The notes: generated by a model from the letters alone, not told the origin. Numbered from the stretch's first letter, positions 14,890-23,865 are shown. The stretch: 64,000 nucleotides of DNA from Paenibacillus sp. HB172176 (GCF_011947265.1 NZ_JAATHD010000025.1:1-64000), one strand, 5' to 3'. A program made the numbers and translations.

Positions 14890-17160
14890 GTGTCCATTAA
14901 AATAAAGCTTTCATGCGCGATTTCGCTTATTGTCGCCGTGATACTCGGTTTGAATATAGCCTTCACCTATTGGAGCACGAACGCCTCCAAGGAAGCGGCT
15001 TCGAAGGAGCAGATGGAAACGATTGCGAAGCACTTGGCCGCGACCGTGGATACGCTTGAAAGCAACAAGCAGCATTTGGAGCTGGAGCTCGGAGAGAAGC
15101 TGCGTCTTGCCGCCATTGCGGCGAAGGAACGCTTGGGACCGCAGCTCGCCGACATTAGCAACAATCAGCTCGCAGCGCTTGCCGAGGAGCTCGGTATCGG
15201 CGACTTAACGCTGTGGCAGCGAATAGACGGCGAGATCATTTCGCAGAAATCCTCCAATCCGGACGAGATCGGCCTCAATTCCCATTCATGGGATTACTGG
15301 AACACGGCCTTTCATCAGTTGCTCGACGGGCAAGACGTTACCGTTCCGCAAGGTCAGAAACTGCCCCATTTCTGGACGGGTCCGATTAATTTCGCGGTCT
15401 CCAATCCCCAGGAAATCAACAAGTGGGGGTACTATTTCGACGGCACAACGGACTATATGATCGATACCATTGCCCATATTGATTATCAAGGAACCTTCGA
15501 TATGACGAGCGGCACGAATGCGTTAATCGCGCAGCTGCAAGAGGAACAGAACAATATTTTGGAGATTACGGGATTTAATCCGGCGTTTTTCGGCACCAAA
15601 CCGATCATTAAGCTGAAGAAAGGCGTTCCCGTCTACAATCTGGATGTGCGAGACATTTCCTTCGGCACCTATAGCTACAAGAATACTGCCGAGGATGCCG
15701 TGCTGATTCAGCGTGTGCTGCAAAGCGGCGAAACGGCTACGATCAGCTTCGAGACGAACGGACAGCATGTGCTGCGCAGCTTCATTCCGATTGAAGGAAG
15801 CAGGCCTTACGTCATTGGAGTCGCTTTCGACGAGCATATTGTCCATGAGCAGCTCGACAGACAGCTTGCGGTGCACAGCTTTATTTCGCTGCTCTTATTC
15901 CTCTTCACCGTAATCGCGAGCTATTTCGTCGCCGGCTATATGATTCGCTCGCTTAACCAAATTGTGTACAAGGTCAACGCCATTGCTGCGGGAAATTTCG
16001 ATGCCGTTATCTCTATTAACAATAAGGATGAGCTGGGACTGCTCGCTTCCCGTGTCAATACGATGGGCACGAATCTAAGCAAATATACGACGCAGCTGAA
16101 GGAAACCGCCTCCGAGCTCCGCAGCACGAAGCAATATCTGGAATCGTTCGTGGATCACACCTCCGATGCGATTCATGTGGTGGATCTCGAAGACCGCGTC
16201 ATCCAAGTGAACAACGCTTTCGTCAAAATGTTCGGGTGGACGCCCGAGGAGACGATGCGGCAGGTGCTGGACAATGTCCCCGAGGAGCATCTGGCTGCTC
16301 ATTGCAGGCATATGGCTGTCGTACTCGGCGGCGGCTCCATTGCCGACATCGAAACCGTCCGCTATCAGAAATCGGGCAATCCCATCGATGTGAGCGTTAC
16401 AATCTCGTCCATCCGCGACGAAGAGGAGAATATCGTCGCAATCGCGACGATCTCCAGGAACATTACCGCGCGCAAGCAGACCGAGGAGATGATCCGGCGC
16501 TCGGAGAAGCTGTCCATTGTCGGCCAGCTTGCCGCCGGAGTGGCGCATGAGGTGCGCAACCCGCTCACCACGCTCAAAGGCTTCGTGCAGTTGAGCAAGA
16601 GCAGCGGCAAGCTGAGCGAGGTTCAACTGGATTTGATGCTCTCCGAGCTCGATCAGATCAACATGATTGTCAGTGAGTTTCTCGTGCTGGCGAAGCCGCA
16701 TATGACGAGAATCGAGCAGGTTCAGCTTGTCGACGCGCTCAAGAATATTGCGATGCTTCTCGAATCCGAGGCGAAGCTCAATCATGTCATGCTGGAGCTT
16801 CGGGTTCTGTCGCCTGTCCCCGAAATTAGAGGCATCGCCAATCAATTGAAGCAGGTGTTCGTCAATATCGTCAAGAACGGGATCGAAGCCATGTCGAACG
16901 GCGGAACGCTGACCATCGAGATTGGGGCAAACGAGAACGACAGCATCGTTATTCAATTCATCGACCAAGGCATCGGCATTGAGGAAGAGCATCTGGAGCG
17001 TATGGGCGAGCCCTTCTTCACGACCAAGGAGTCGGGCAATGGCCTCGGCCTGATGGTCAGTCATCAGATTATCTCCAGTCACAACGGAACCATGAGCTTC
17101 CGCAGCAAGAAGGGGCAAGGCACCTGCGTGGAGATCCTCTTGCCGATTCGTCACGAGTGA
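14890..17160 (+). CDS. Membrane sensor histidine kinase, sporulation-kinase-like (756 aa)
   Basis: Orphan kinase with the order: membrane helix 1 (residues 7-27), extracellular CHASE4/cache-like sensor with a WDYWNTAF motif (about 30-320), membrane helix 2 (about 322-345), HAMP, PAS (about 420-540, DAIHVVDLEDRVIQVNNAFV), phospho-acceptor VAHEVRNPLTTLKG, and ATPase boxes (VFVNIVKNGIEAMSNGG; FIDQGIGIEEEHLE; GNGLGLMVS). The HEVRNPLT acceptor and absence of a partner regulator fit the KinA-E type that feeds the Spo0F phosphorelay; that role is inference. GTG start with GGGAGG nine bases upstream. The mqnB start lies only 16 bases beyond its stop, so they are probably cotranscribed. Confidence 0.88.
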   Translation: MSIKIKLSCAISLIVAVILGLNIAFTYWSTNASKEAASKEQMETIAKHLAATVDTLESNKQHLELELGEKLRLAAIAAKERLGPQLADISNNQLAALAEELGIGDLTLWQRIDGEIISQKSSNPDEIGLNSHSWDYWNTAFHQLLDGQDVTVPQGQKLPHFWTGPINFAVSNPQEINKWGYYFDGTTDYMIDTIAHIDYQGTFDMTSGTNALIAQLQEEQNNILEITGFNPAFFGTKPIIKLKKGVPVYNLDVRDISFGTYSYKNTAEDAVLIQRVLQSGETATISFETNGQHVLRSFIPIEGSRPYVIGVAFDEHIVHEQLDRQLAVHSFISLLLFLFTVIASYFVAGYMIRSLNQIVYKVNAIAAGNFDAVISINNKDELGLLASRVNTMGTNLSKYTTQLKETASELRSTKQYLESFVDHTSDAIHVVDLEDRVIQVNNAFVKMFGWTPEETMRQVLDNVPEEHLAAHCRHMAVVLGGGSIADIETVRYQKSGNPIDVSVTISSIRDEEENIVAIATISRNITARKQTEEMIRRSEKLSIVGQLAAGVAHEVRNPLTTLKGFVQLSKSSGKLSEVQLDLMLSELDQINMIVSEFLVLAKPHMTRIEQVQLVDALKNIAMLLESEAKLNHVMLELRVLSPVPEIRGIANQLKQVFVNIVKNGIEAMSNGGTLTIEIGANENDSIVIQFIDQGIGIEEEHLERMGEPFFTTKESGNGLGLMVSHQIISSHNGTMSFRSKKGQGTCVEILLPIRHE

Positions 17161-17176
17161 AGGAGGAATTATATCC

Positions 17177-17854
17177 GTGCAAGAATTATCCAAGGAGGAA
17201 CAGCAGCTATTAATCGTAACAGCGGTCGACGCCGAACGCGACGCCATTCTGAGAGGAATGGAAGACAAGCTCTCTTCGCAAAATATAACCGTTATCGCAG
17301 CCGGCGCAGGCCCCGCCGCCGTTGCGGCGAGAACTGCGGCCGCTCTTGCGGCGAACCGCTATGATCTCGTCGTCAGCGCGGGCATTGGCGGCGGCTTCCC
17401 CGGCCGGGCGGCTATCGGGACGCTGGTGCTGGCATCCTCGATCGTCGCCGCCGACCTTGGTGCCGAATCGCCGGACGGCTTCCTGCCGATTGACGAGCTC
17501 GGCTTCGGCTCCGCCGTCGCGGCCGTCAGCGAGGAATGGAATGACCGGTTGATGCAGGCCTTGCATCAGGCGCGCCTCTCCTCCATTCTCGCGCCGATTA
17601 TAACGGTCTCCACCGCCACCGGTACGGCGGAGACAGCGGCGATCCGTTCGGCCATTGTTCCCGGCGCCGCTGCCGAAGGGATGGAGGGCTTCGGCGTTGC
17701 GACTGCCGCCGAGCAGTTCGGCGTCCCCGCCGTGGAGCTTCGCGCCATCTCCAACGCCGTTGGGCCGAGAGACCGCTCCGCATGGCGCATCGGCGACGCG
17801 CTGCGGGCGCTCGAAGAAGCCGCTGCGGCGATCGCTTCCTTTATCCGCTTTTGA
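17177..17854 (+). CDS. mqnB: Futalosine hydrolase (225 aa)
   Basis: Cleaves hypoxanthine from futalosine in the alternative menaquinone route. It has a nucleoside-phosphorylase fold: LLIVTAVDAERDAIL at the N-terminus, AAGAGPAAVAARTAAAL, VVSAGIGGGFPGRAAIGTLV and, near residue 170, AEGMEGFGVATAAEQFGVP, where the Glu contacts the ribose; RAISNAVGPRD is also a family motif. GTG start with GAAGGAGGAA upstream. It sits between the sensor kinase and mqnD, sixty bases from the latter. Confidence 0.9.
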   Translation: MQELSKEEQQLLIVTAVDAERDAILRGMEDKLSSQNITVIAAGAGPAAVAARTAAALAANRYDLVVSAGIGGGFPGRAAIGTLVLASSIVAADLGAESPDGFLPIDELGFGSAVAAVSEEWNDRLMQALHQARLSSILAPIITVSTATGTAETAAIRSAIVPGAAAEGMEGFGVATAAEQFGVPAVELRAISNAVGPRDRSAWRIGDALRALEEAAAAIASFIRF

Positions 17855-17914
17855 CAACTGCGCCTTCCATCCTGCACAATAATGAGAGAATGATGGAAGG
17901 AGCTGCAGTCAGCT

Positions 17915-18754
17915 ATGCATATTGCTTATTCTCCATGCCCGAATGACACGTTTATCTTTCACGCTTGGGCGAGCGGTCTGCTGAGGGACGCGCCGGAGCT
18001 TAGCGTCACCTATGCGGATATCGACGTTACGAACAAGCTTGCTGCCGCTGGAGAAGGCCCCGAGGTCATGAAGGTGTCCTATGCCGCGCTTCCCTGGCTG
18101 CTTCAGCAGTACAAGCTTCTGCCTTGCGGAGGCGCGCTCGGACGCGGCTGCGGTCCGCTCGTGCTCGTGAAGGAGCACGAGGCGGCGAGAGACGCGAGCG
18201 CCTTGGCCGGCAAGCGGATCGCTGTGCCGAGCGAGCGCTCGACGGCCTATCTTCTGTTCCGCTTATGGGCTGAACAGAAGGTGCCTGGCGGCTTCGGCGA
18301 GATTATCGTCATGCCGTTCCACGAGATCATGCCGGCCGTAAGAGACGGGCTCGTTGACGGCGGCCTTGTCATTCATGAAGCCCGCTTCACGTACCAGGAT
18401 TATGAGCTGCAGCTATTGACCGATCTCGGCAGCTGGTGGGAAGAGGATACGGGGCTGCCCATTCCGCTTGGCGCCATCATTGCCAAGCGAGAGCTCGATA
18501 CCGCGCCCGTCATTCAGGCAATCCGCGCTTCTCTGGATTATGCCTGGAAGCATCCCCAGGCTTCGGCCGAATATGTGATGGAGCATGCGCAGGAGATGTC
18601 GCCGGACGTCGCCAGGCAGCATATCGAGCTGTACGTCAACGACTTCAGCTACAGCCTCGGCGAGGACGGCTACGGCGCGATCGAATCCCTTCTCGGACGA
18701 GCCGCGCAGCAAGGACTCGTTCCGGCCTTCGACCTCGCCTTGCTGCGGTCTTAA
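17915..18754 (+). CDS. mqnD: 1,4-dihydroxy-6-naphthoate synthase (279 aa)
   Basis: Converts cyclic dehypoxanthinyl futalosine to 1,4-dihydroxy-6-naphthoate, the next menaquinone precursor after the MqnC product. The opening MHIAYSPCPNDTFIFHAW is diagnostic, with KVSYAALPWLLQQYKLLPCG, GRGCGPLVLVK and VDGGLVIHEARFTY later; the fold is that of periplasmic binding proteins. The start follows GGAGCTGCAG. With mqnB next door it shows that the organism makes menaquinone through futalosine; mqnA, mqnC and mqnE must be elsewhere. Confidence 0.93.
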   Translation: MHIAYSPCPNDTFIFHAWASGLLRDAPELSVTYADIDVTNKLAAAGEGPEVMKVSYAALPWLLQQYKLLPCGGALGRGCGPLVLVKEHEAARDASALAGKRIAVPSERSTAYLLFRLWAEQKVPGGFGEIIVMPFHEIMPAVRDGLVDGGLVIHEARFTYQDYELQLLTDLGSWWEEDTGLPIPLGAIIAKRELDTAPVIQAIRASLDYAWKHPQASAEYVMEHAQEMSPDVARQHIELYVNDFSYSLGEDGYGAIESLLGRAAQQGLVPAFDLALLRS

Positions 18755-18812
18755 GCCTTAGAGCAGCGGCGGGCTGCTAACGCCAGGCTTAAGCCATAGC
18801 TCTGCGGCCGGC
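18750..18812. repeat. Two-copy 38-bp direct repeat
   Basis: CTTAAGCC(A/T)TAG...GCGGC.GGCTGCTAACG occurs twice, at 18750 and 18788, directly after mqnD and running into the 185-bp element. Likely a decayed part of the same repeat cluster. Confidence 0.45.
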
Positions 18813-18814
18813 TG

Positions 18815-18999
18815 CTAACGGACAATTTTGACTCTTAGCGCTCATTTTCGGCTGATTTCAACGGCTAGCGGACATATCTGACCTTTAGAGCGGCAAATTA
18901 GCTAATCTATCCTTCAAAAAGGACGCTTGCGGTCGAAAATGTCCGTTACAATCCACGAAAAACAAATGGAGCTGGGTAACGGCCAAAAATGTCCATTAG
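18815..18999. repeat. 185-bp four-arm intergenic element (copy 1)
   Basis: Direct arms begin at 18815 (CTAACGGACAATTTTG) and 18865 (CTAGCGGACATATCTG), 50 bp apart. Inverted arms end at 18949 (CGAAAATGTCCGTTAC) and 18999 (CAAAAATGTCCATTAG), also 50 bp apart. Total length and spacing equal those of the other four elements in the window. It fills the gap between mqnD and the carbonic anhydrase gene. Confidence 0.75.
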
Positions 19000-19058
19000 G
19001 CGCCTATAGGCTTCAACGCAGCATGAAACGCACACAACACTTAAAGGAGGACATTACG

Positions 19059-19628
19059 ATGTCAACGATTTCTGATTTGCTGGAATTCAACAAAAATTTT
19101 GTAGAAGAGAAGCAATACGAGGCTTATCTTACGGATAAATTCCCGGGGAAGAAGATGGCGATCCTGACCTGCATGGATACCCGCCTTGTCGAATTGCTGC
19201 CCAAGGCTCTCAATCTGCGCAACGGCGACGCCAAATTCATCAAAAACGCGGGCGCTGTGCTGACTCAGCCGTTCGGCAGCGCCATGCGCAGCATTCTTGT
19301 AGCCATCTACGAGCTTGGCGCTCGCGAAGTGCTGGTCATCGGCCATCATGGCTGCGGCATGACCAATCTCGATACAGAGGGCATGATCAGTAAATTCACG
19401 GAATTTGGCGGCGTCGATCCTGTTGCCATTGAAGCGCTTGAGAATTCGGGCATCAGCATGGAACGCTTCCTTCGCGGCTTCAGTTCGCCGGAGGAGGGCG
19501 TCATGCAGAGCGTGCGCATGATTCGCAATCACCCGCTATTCCCCAAAAGTGTACCGGTTCACGGTCTGGTCATCCATCCCGAGACAGGGGCGCTGGATGT
19601 GCTGGTCGAAGATTACCGCGAAGAATAA
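19059..19628 (+). CDS. Beta-class carbonic anhydrase (189 aa)
   Basis: Zinc enzyme that interconverts CO2 and bicarbonate in the cytoplasm. The zinc ligands are visible: CMDTR near residue 39 and HHGCGM near residue 98 (His and Cys), with the Asp/Arg pair of the CxDxR motif. Start 19059 has AAAGGAGG eight bases upstream; earlier in-frame starts run through the intergenic repeat. The protein resembles the YtiB type of Bacillus. Its last 16 bases overlap the end of the convergent flavoprotein gene. Confidence 0.93.
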   Translation: MSTISDLLEFNKNFVEEKQYEAYLTDKFPGKKMAILTCMDTRLVELLPKALNLRNGDAKFIKNAGAVLTQPFGSAMRSILVAIYELGAREVLVIGHHGCGMTNLDTEGMISKFTEFGGVDPVAIEALENSGISMERFLRGFSSPEEGVMQSVRMIRNHPLFPKSVPVHGLVIHPETGALDVLVEDYREE

Positions 19629-20533
19629 GAAGCGCCGTCTTCCTGCACCAAATCCGTATTAATGCCGATTGCCGCCCGACTCCCGTCGCCGGCGGCAATG
19701 ACGGCTTGCGCGGGAGATATTCTCGCGTTGTCCCCTGCGGCATACACGCCCCGCACCGATGTTCTCCCCAACTCATCCGTCCAGATGCCCCCCTGCTCGT
19801 TCAGCATGCAGCCCAGCTCGCTGCCAAGCGTCGAGGCCTCTCGCCAATTGACAGAAACAAAGCCGCCCGCCCGGTAGGATTTGCTTCCATTATCGAATTC
19901 CACCGCCTTCAAATGACCGTCGCGCCCGATCAGCCTCGTAACGCGATGCTGCGTGAATCCAACTTTCATTTCCCTCAAGCTTCTGAGCTGCTCGGCGTTC
20001 ACCGTATTTGTCCTGCCGTTCGTGCATAGAATCAGATTGGGGCTCCATTGATAGACCAGCCTCGTCAAGATGAACGCGTTCATGCCTTCCGCAATGACCA
20101 TAAGCGGCTTGTCGCGCAGCTCCCAACCGTCGCAGTAAGGACAACTGAACAGACTCCTTCCATAAAAGAGTCCGATATTCGGCACGTTCGGCAGGCTTTC
20201 CCGAAGCCCCGTTGCCAGAAGCAGCTTACGGACCTTGAATTGAGCGCCTTTCTCCGTGCCGAGTACGAACCCGTTCCCCTCTGCCTTCGCCCCGCTGACG
20301 CGATCAGTCTGCTTCAGCACGGACGGGTACCGCTTCAGCTCCTGATGAGCCAGCCGCCTTATCTCTCCCGGCGATACGCCGTCCCTGGTCAGGAAGCCAT
20401 GCGTTCGCTTCGTCACCGCATTTCGCGGCGTATTATGGTCGAAGAGGACCACGCTGCGTCTTGCTCTTCCCAGCACAAGCGCGGCGTTCAAGCCGGCAGG
20501 GCCTCCGCCGACAATGGCAATATCGATGTCCAT
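19613..20533 (-). CDS. Thioredoxin-reductase-like FAD/NAD(P) oxidoreductase (306 aa)
   Basis: Flavoprotein with FAD fingerprint IDIAIVGGGPAGLNAAL, a redox-active SCPYCDGWE near residue 135 and a C-terminal FAD motif GVYAAGDNARISPAQAVIAA. The CPYC pair fits the thioredoxin-reductase superfamily, but the NADPH motif is weak (VIAEGMNAF in place of GGGDSA), so the reductant or partner may differ from thioredoxin. Start 20533 is chosen because AGGAGG lies 11 bases upstream and the FAD motif then begins at once; the longer frame adds a Cys/His-rich, unlikely leader. Convergent with, and overlapping by 16 bases, the carbonic anhydrase gene. Confidence 0.85.
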   Translation of the reverse strand: MDIDIAIVGGGPAGLNAALVLGRARRSVVLFDHNTPRNAVTKRTHGFLTRDGVSPGEIRRLAHQELKRYPSVLKQTDRVSGAKAEGNGFVLGTEKGAQFKVRKLLLATGLRESLPNVPNIGLFYGRSLFSCPYCDGWELRDKPLMVIAEGMNAFILTRLVYQWSPNLILCTNGRTNTVNAEQLRSLREMKVGFTQHRVTRLIGRDGHLKAVEFDNGSKSYRAGGFVSVNWREASTLGSELGCMLNEQGGIWTDELGRTSVRGVYAAGDNARISPAQAVIAAGDGSRAAIGINTDLVQEDGASYSSR

Positions 20534-20924
20534 CCTGTGATTCGCCTCCTGCCCTGCATGCCTTGCGTTAGAGTACATTGCGCTCTGCATCGTCGCACAG
20601 TCATTCGCGTGTAGAGCATGTCGCATAGTCCCGTTTTCAGACGAATACAGGCATGCCCCGAACGTTTTCAGCCGCAAAAAGTCGCAAGCCGCTTACAAAC
20701 TGAACTCCGTCACGTGAACTCGGTCGTTTTGTTACGGCCGCCTCTACTTCATATATATCGCGCGGAGGTCGGCTCTATTCGCGTTCCCGGGGCGCCTTCA
20801 CGCGCATTCGTGCTGGTTTCCAGCTCTACTCCCGCTCTCAGGACGGCCTGCTGCCGCTTTAGTAGCTGGTTGCCGGTTTTATTCGCTCTCCCCTCAGACG
20901 CTTTCACACGCATCGGCATTCTGT
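20534..20924. other. Intergenic stretch, nothing recognised
   Basis: About 390 bases between the two minus-strand flavoprotein genes. Pieces such as TTCACGCGCAT/TTCACACGCAT and GCTGGTTTCC/GCTGGTTGCC recur at 20790-20920, suggesting a decayed repeat. No reading frame with a ribosome site and no clear terminator was found. Confidence 0.4.
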
Positions 20925-21536
20925 TTACAACGGTCTTACCTTCGTGAAGGTCTCGCCGAGCTTCGCGTAATCGTTGCCCGCAAGCCGGCTTACCGGCTGC
21001 AGCAGAGCCGCATCGATTCTGCCCTGCTCGATAAGCTCGTCGGCGATATGGAAACGTACGACGCGGGCGATCAGCAAATCGCAGGAGGGCGAGCCGTCCG
21101 TGCCTCCAAGCTCAAGCGCCTGCTCCAGCACGCATTCCATACGGATGCGGGCCTCTGCCGCTCCGGGGACTTTCACGACTTCGCTTGCCGCCCTCGTCAA
21201 GCCCGCGAGCTCGAACTCGCTCACCTCCGGCGGCGCGTTCGTCGCCGTCGTATTAATCGCGTCGATATAGCATTCATCGGAGATATGCACGACGAGCTCG
21301 CCCGTGCTGATCGCGTTCATCGCCGTATCCTTGTGCTCGCCGCCTCTTCGCTGTACGGAAACCGCGATCATCGGCGGATCGGCGGTCACGATGGTGAAGA
21401 AGCTGAATGGGGCGGCATTCAGCACGCCATCCTCTGACAAGGTCGTGACGAAGGCGATCGGCCTTGGAATTATGCTGCCGATCAGCAGCTTGTAATTGTC
21501 TTTCGCGCTTTGCGCACTTGGATCGATGCTTACCAT
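20925..21536 (-). CDS. Flavin reductase-like / FMN-binding protein (203 aa)
   Basis: Single-domain flavin-binding protein of the flavin-reductase-like family (PF01613 type). Family features: LIGSIIPRPIAFVTTLSEDG near the N-terminus, NAAPFSFFTIVTADPPMIAVS, and DTAMNAISTGELVVHI. Such proteins reduce FMN for partner monooxygenases or act on small substrates. GAGGAGG lies upstream of the ATG. It is the last gene of the minus-strand marR-mhqO-mhqD row, 110 bases beyond mhqD, and may be cotranscribed with it. Confidence 0.88.
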   Translation of the reverse strand: MVSIDPSAQSAKDNYKLLIGSIIPRPIAFVTTLSEDGVLNAAPFSFFTIVTADPPMIAVSVQRRGGEHKDTAMNAISTGELVVHISDECYIDAINTTATNAPPEVSEFELAGLTRAASEVVKVPGAAEARIRMECVLEQALELGGTDGSPSCDLLIARVVRFHIADELIEQGRIDAALLQPVSRLAGNDYAKLGETFTKVRPL

Positions 21537-21646
21537 ATCTTGCTTCTCCTCCTCAGACCTCAGCTCCAGCCTCCCGCTTGACGGAAGATAACTGGAGCAA
21601 GGTTGTTAGTATGATTTGCTGGGTTCCAGTTGCTCCCCCTTACGCT

Positions 21647-22258
21647 TCAATCTGCAAAATTCAACTCAAACCAAGCCTTCGCCGCCATTGCCTCGGATTG
21701 CGTCAGCTGATGACCGCGCTGCTCCCAGTGCACGGTCACCGCTGCCCCCGCTCCGCCCAACAGCTGCTCCAGCTCGCTTGTCTCCTGCGGCGAACAAATG
21801 GGATCATTGTCGCCTGCGCCAATGAATATCGGCAAATTCGTCATAGCGGGAAGCTGAAGATCCCGAATCGGCACCATAGGATGATGCAGGATCGCCCCGA
21901 TCAGCGAAGCCTCGTAATGGAACAACAAGCTTGCCGCGATATTCGCGCCGTTGGAATAGCCGATTGCGACAACTCGCCCCCTATCGAATCCGTATTGCTC
22001 CGCGGCCGTGTCGAGAAAATCATTCAGCTCGGCGGTGCGCAGCTTCAAATCCTCCAGATCGAAGACCCCCTCCGCCAAGCGGCGGAAAAACCTCGGCATG
22101 CCATTCTCCAGCACATTGCCTCTGACACCAAGAATGGACGATCCCGGAGATACCAACTGGGCAAGCCCAATCAAATCCCGCTCCGATCCGCCTGTTCCGT
22201 GGAGAAGCAGCAGCACGGGAGCCGCCGCATGGCTTCCTTGCATGAATACATGTTTCAT
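21647..22258 (-). CDS. mhqD: Alpha/beta hydrolase, MhqD-like (203 aa)
   Basis: Putative carboxylesterase/hydrolase linked to quinone and diamide resistance. Visible are the oxyanion region LLLLHGTGGSE, the nucleophile elbow AIGYSNGANIA (Ser), the acid in FIGAGDNDPICSP and the His in QRGHQLT. Start 22258 is chosen because its ATGA overlaps the stop of the dioxygenase gene and GGGAGGAG lies just upstream. The same dioxygenase-hydrolase order occurs in the B. subtilis mhqNOD operon, and a MarR regulator precedes it here too. Confidence 0.87.
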   Translation of the reverse strand: MKHVFMQGSHAAAPVLLLLHGTGGSERDLIGLAQLVSPGSSILGVRGNVLENGMPRFFRRLAEGVFDLEDLKLRTAELNDFLDTAAEQYGFDRGRVVAIGYSNGANIAASLLFHYEASLIGAILHHPMVPIRDLQLPAMTNLPIFIGAGDNDPICSPQETSELEQLLGGAGAAVTVHWEQRGHQLTQSEAMAAKAWFELNFAD

Positions 22259-23292
22259 AGCTCGATCTCCTCCCACTCTCTTACCACAAACGGTTTCAAC
22301 AAGCCTTGGATCTCGGAGCGATGTCCTTCATACCACTCCGGCAGCATCAACTTCTCGCCAAGACTCTCCTGCGGCTCATCTCTTGCGAAGCCCGGAGGAT
22401 CCGTCGCAATCTCGAACAGGATGCCGCCTTCTTCGCGGAAATACACCGCGTTGAAATATTGCCGATCGATAATCGGAGTCGGCTGATAACCATGCTCTGC
22501 GACCTGGGTTCTCCAACGCACATGCTCAGCGTCGTCCTTCGCTCTCCAAGCGATATGATGGACAGTGCCATGTCCGCCCGAGCCATGAGCCATTGGCGCA
22601 ATATTCACGTCAATCGTGTTGCCGATTTCGCCGAATGAACGATACCGAGCGTACTCGCCATTCTCGCCGACCTTGTCCAGACCCATCACCTCTGCAAGCA
22701 GCTTGCCCGTCGATTCGGGCGCTGTGCTGAAGAGCACGGCTCCGCCGAAGCCTTTGATCGCTTTGTCCGTCGGAACGCCGCTGAACGACCACTCGCTGTT
22801 AGCGCCTTCCTCCCGAGCGACGATTTCTCCCCGCAGACCGTCAGGATCTTCAAATTGCAAATACTGCTCAGCGAAGCGCTCTGTTTCCTGGAATGCGACA
22901 TTCAGCTTAGCAAGACGCTCACGCCAGAAGCCCAGCGCATCCTGGGGAACCACATAAGTCGTAATGCCGACCTGGCCTCCTCCGATGCGGCCTTTGCGAG
23001 AATCCTTCCATGGGAAGAAGGTGATGATCGTGCCCGGGCTGCCAGCCTGATCGCCGAAGTACAGATGATAAACCTCAGGCGCATCGAAGTTGATCGTTTT
23101 TTTCACCAAGCGAAGTCCCAGCACCCCTGCATAGAAATCAGCCGTTACCTGGGGATCGCGGACAAAAGCCGTAATATGGTGAATGCCCGCCGTTTGCACG
23201 CCGCCTACTCCATTCGTTATTGCCTCTCTGGCTTCCATTGCTCCACTTCCTCCCTTTACCCCGTTAGTCTCATTATGAAATTGATTTGTCAT
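22255..23292 (-). CDS. mhqO: Ring-cleaving dioxygenase / glyoxalase-fold protein, MhqO-like (345 aa)
   Basis: Two vicinal-oxygen-chelate modules: GIHHITAFVRDPQVTADFYA (about 45-65) opens the first and VHHIAWRAKDDAEHVRW (about 225) the second; the metal ligands are the two histidines and the Glu in GILFEIATDPPGF. Such proteins are annotated as hydroquinone-specific extradiol dioxygenases. Start 23292 (MTNQFHNE) is set by AAAGGAGAG ten bases upstream; residues 5-35 form a Gly-rich leader not seen in most relatives. An operator-like palindrome lies 30 bases upstream, so the gene can be controlled apart from marR. Confidence 0.88.
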   Translation of the reverse strand: MTNQFHNETNGVKGGSGAMEAREAITNGVGGVQTAGIHHITAFVRDPQVTADFYAGVLGLRLVKKTINFDAPEVYHLYFGDQAGSPGTIITFFPWKDSRKGRIGGGQVGITTYVVPQDALGFWRERLAKLNVAFQETERFAEQYLQFEDPDGLRGEIVAREEGANSEWSFSGVPTDKAIKGFGGAVLFSTAPESTGKLLAEVMGLDKVGENGEYARYRSFGEIGNTIDVNIAPMAHGSGGHGTVHHIAWRAKDDAEHVRWRTQVAEHGYQPTPIIDRQYFNAVYFREEGGILFEIATDPPGFARDEPQESLGEKLMLPEWYEGHRSEIQGLLKPFVVREWEEIEL

Positions 23293-23321
23293 TTGAATAC
23301 ACTCTCCTTTAATTTGTGAAG

Positions 23322-23335
23322 TCTTAACATTAAGA
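23322..23335. promoter_or_regulatory. Second MhqR-type half-symmetric operator ahead of mhqO
   Basis: TCTTAACATTAAGA (perfect 6-bp arms, 2-bp centre) followed by TATAT lies between the marR stop and the mhqO start. It resembles the 18-bp operators at 12888 and 23866 and may let the regulator act on mhqO directly. Confidence 0.6.
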
Positions 23336-23370
23336 TATATGGTCTGGAAAAGCAGTCCCCTCAAGCTCTG

Positions 23371-23838
23371 CTATTGAAAGGACTGCTGCGCCGAAATGCC
23401 TAGCTTCTTCAAGAGGATGCTTGCTTGCCGCTGCTCCTCCTCGGTAAGTCCGCTTACCGTTTGTTCAATGACCTTAGTATGCTTCGGGAAAATGCTCTGT
23501 ATGAATTGCTCGCCCTGCTCGGTTGCTTCCGCGTAGATGAGCCGCCGATCTTCCGTCGAGGCGCGCCGTTTGACGAGGCCTTTCTTCTCCAGCTTGTCGA
23601 CCACATAAGTAATGTTGCCGCTGCTCATCAGAACCTTGCCGCCAATCTGCTGCAAGGGCTGCGGGCCTTTGTGAAACAAAAGCTCCAGCACGCCGAACTC
23701 GGTTCGATTGAGACCATAGCTTCGAATGTCGCGATCCGCATGAGCGTTCACCCATTGACTTGCCCGGGATAAAGCAATAAACAGCTCCAATGCCGCGTTC
23801 GCATTCTTTTTTGCATTTCCCGCATTGTTTTCAGCCAT
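23371..23838 (-). CDS. mhqR: MarR family transcriptional regulator, MhqR-like (155 aa)
   Basis: Winged-helix repressor that senses quinone-like electrophiles in its Bacillus relatives. The DNA-binding region reads LNRTEFGVLELLFHKGPQ, QQIGGKVLMSSGNITYVVDKLEKKGLV and RRASTEDRRLIYAEATEQG (beta-wing). The N-terminus has an Asn/Ala-rich leader. The adjacent mhqO and mhqD homologues and the operator over its own promoter argue for the MhqR role; MarR family membership is certain, the specific name is inference. GGGAGG lies seven bases before the ATG. Confidence 0.85.
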   Translation of the reverse strand: MAENNAGNAKKNANAALELFIALSRASQWVNAHADRDIRSYGLNRTEFGVLELLFHKGPQPLQQIGGKVLMSSGNITYVVDKLEKKGLVKRRASTEDRRLIYAEATEQGEQFIQSIFPKHTKVIEQTVSGLTEEEQRQASILLKKLGISAQQSFQ

Positions 23839-23865
23839 TTCATCGCCTCCCTTCTTGATGTTAAA

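Noticed and set aside
16075-17268. A 397-codon minus-strand frame opposite the kinase and mqnB
   Set aside because: Antisense shadow of the histidine kinase; no start signal or recognisable domain.
20618-20947. Small plus-strand gene between the two flavoprotein genes
   Set aside because: No ribosome site, composition like intergenic DNA, and overlap with the end of the flavin reductase gene.
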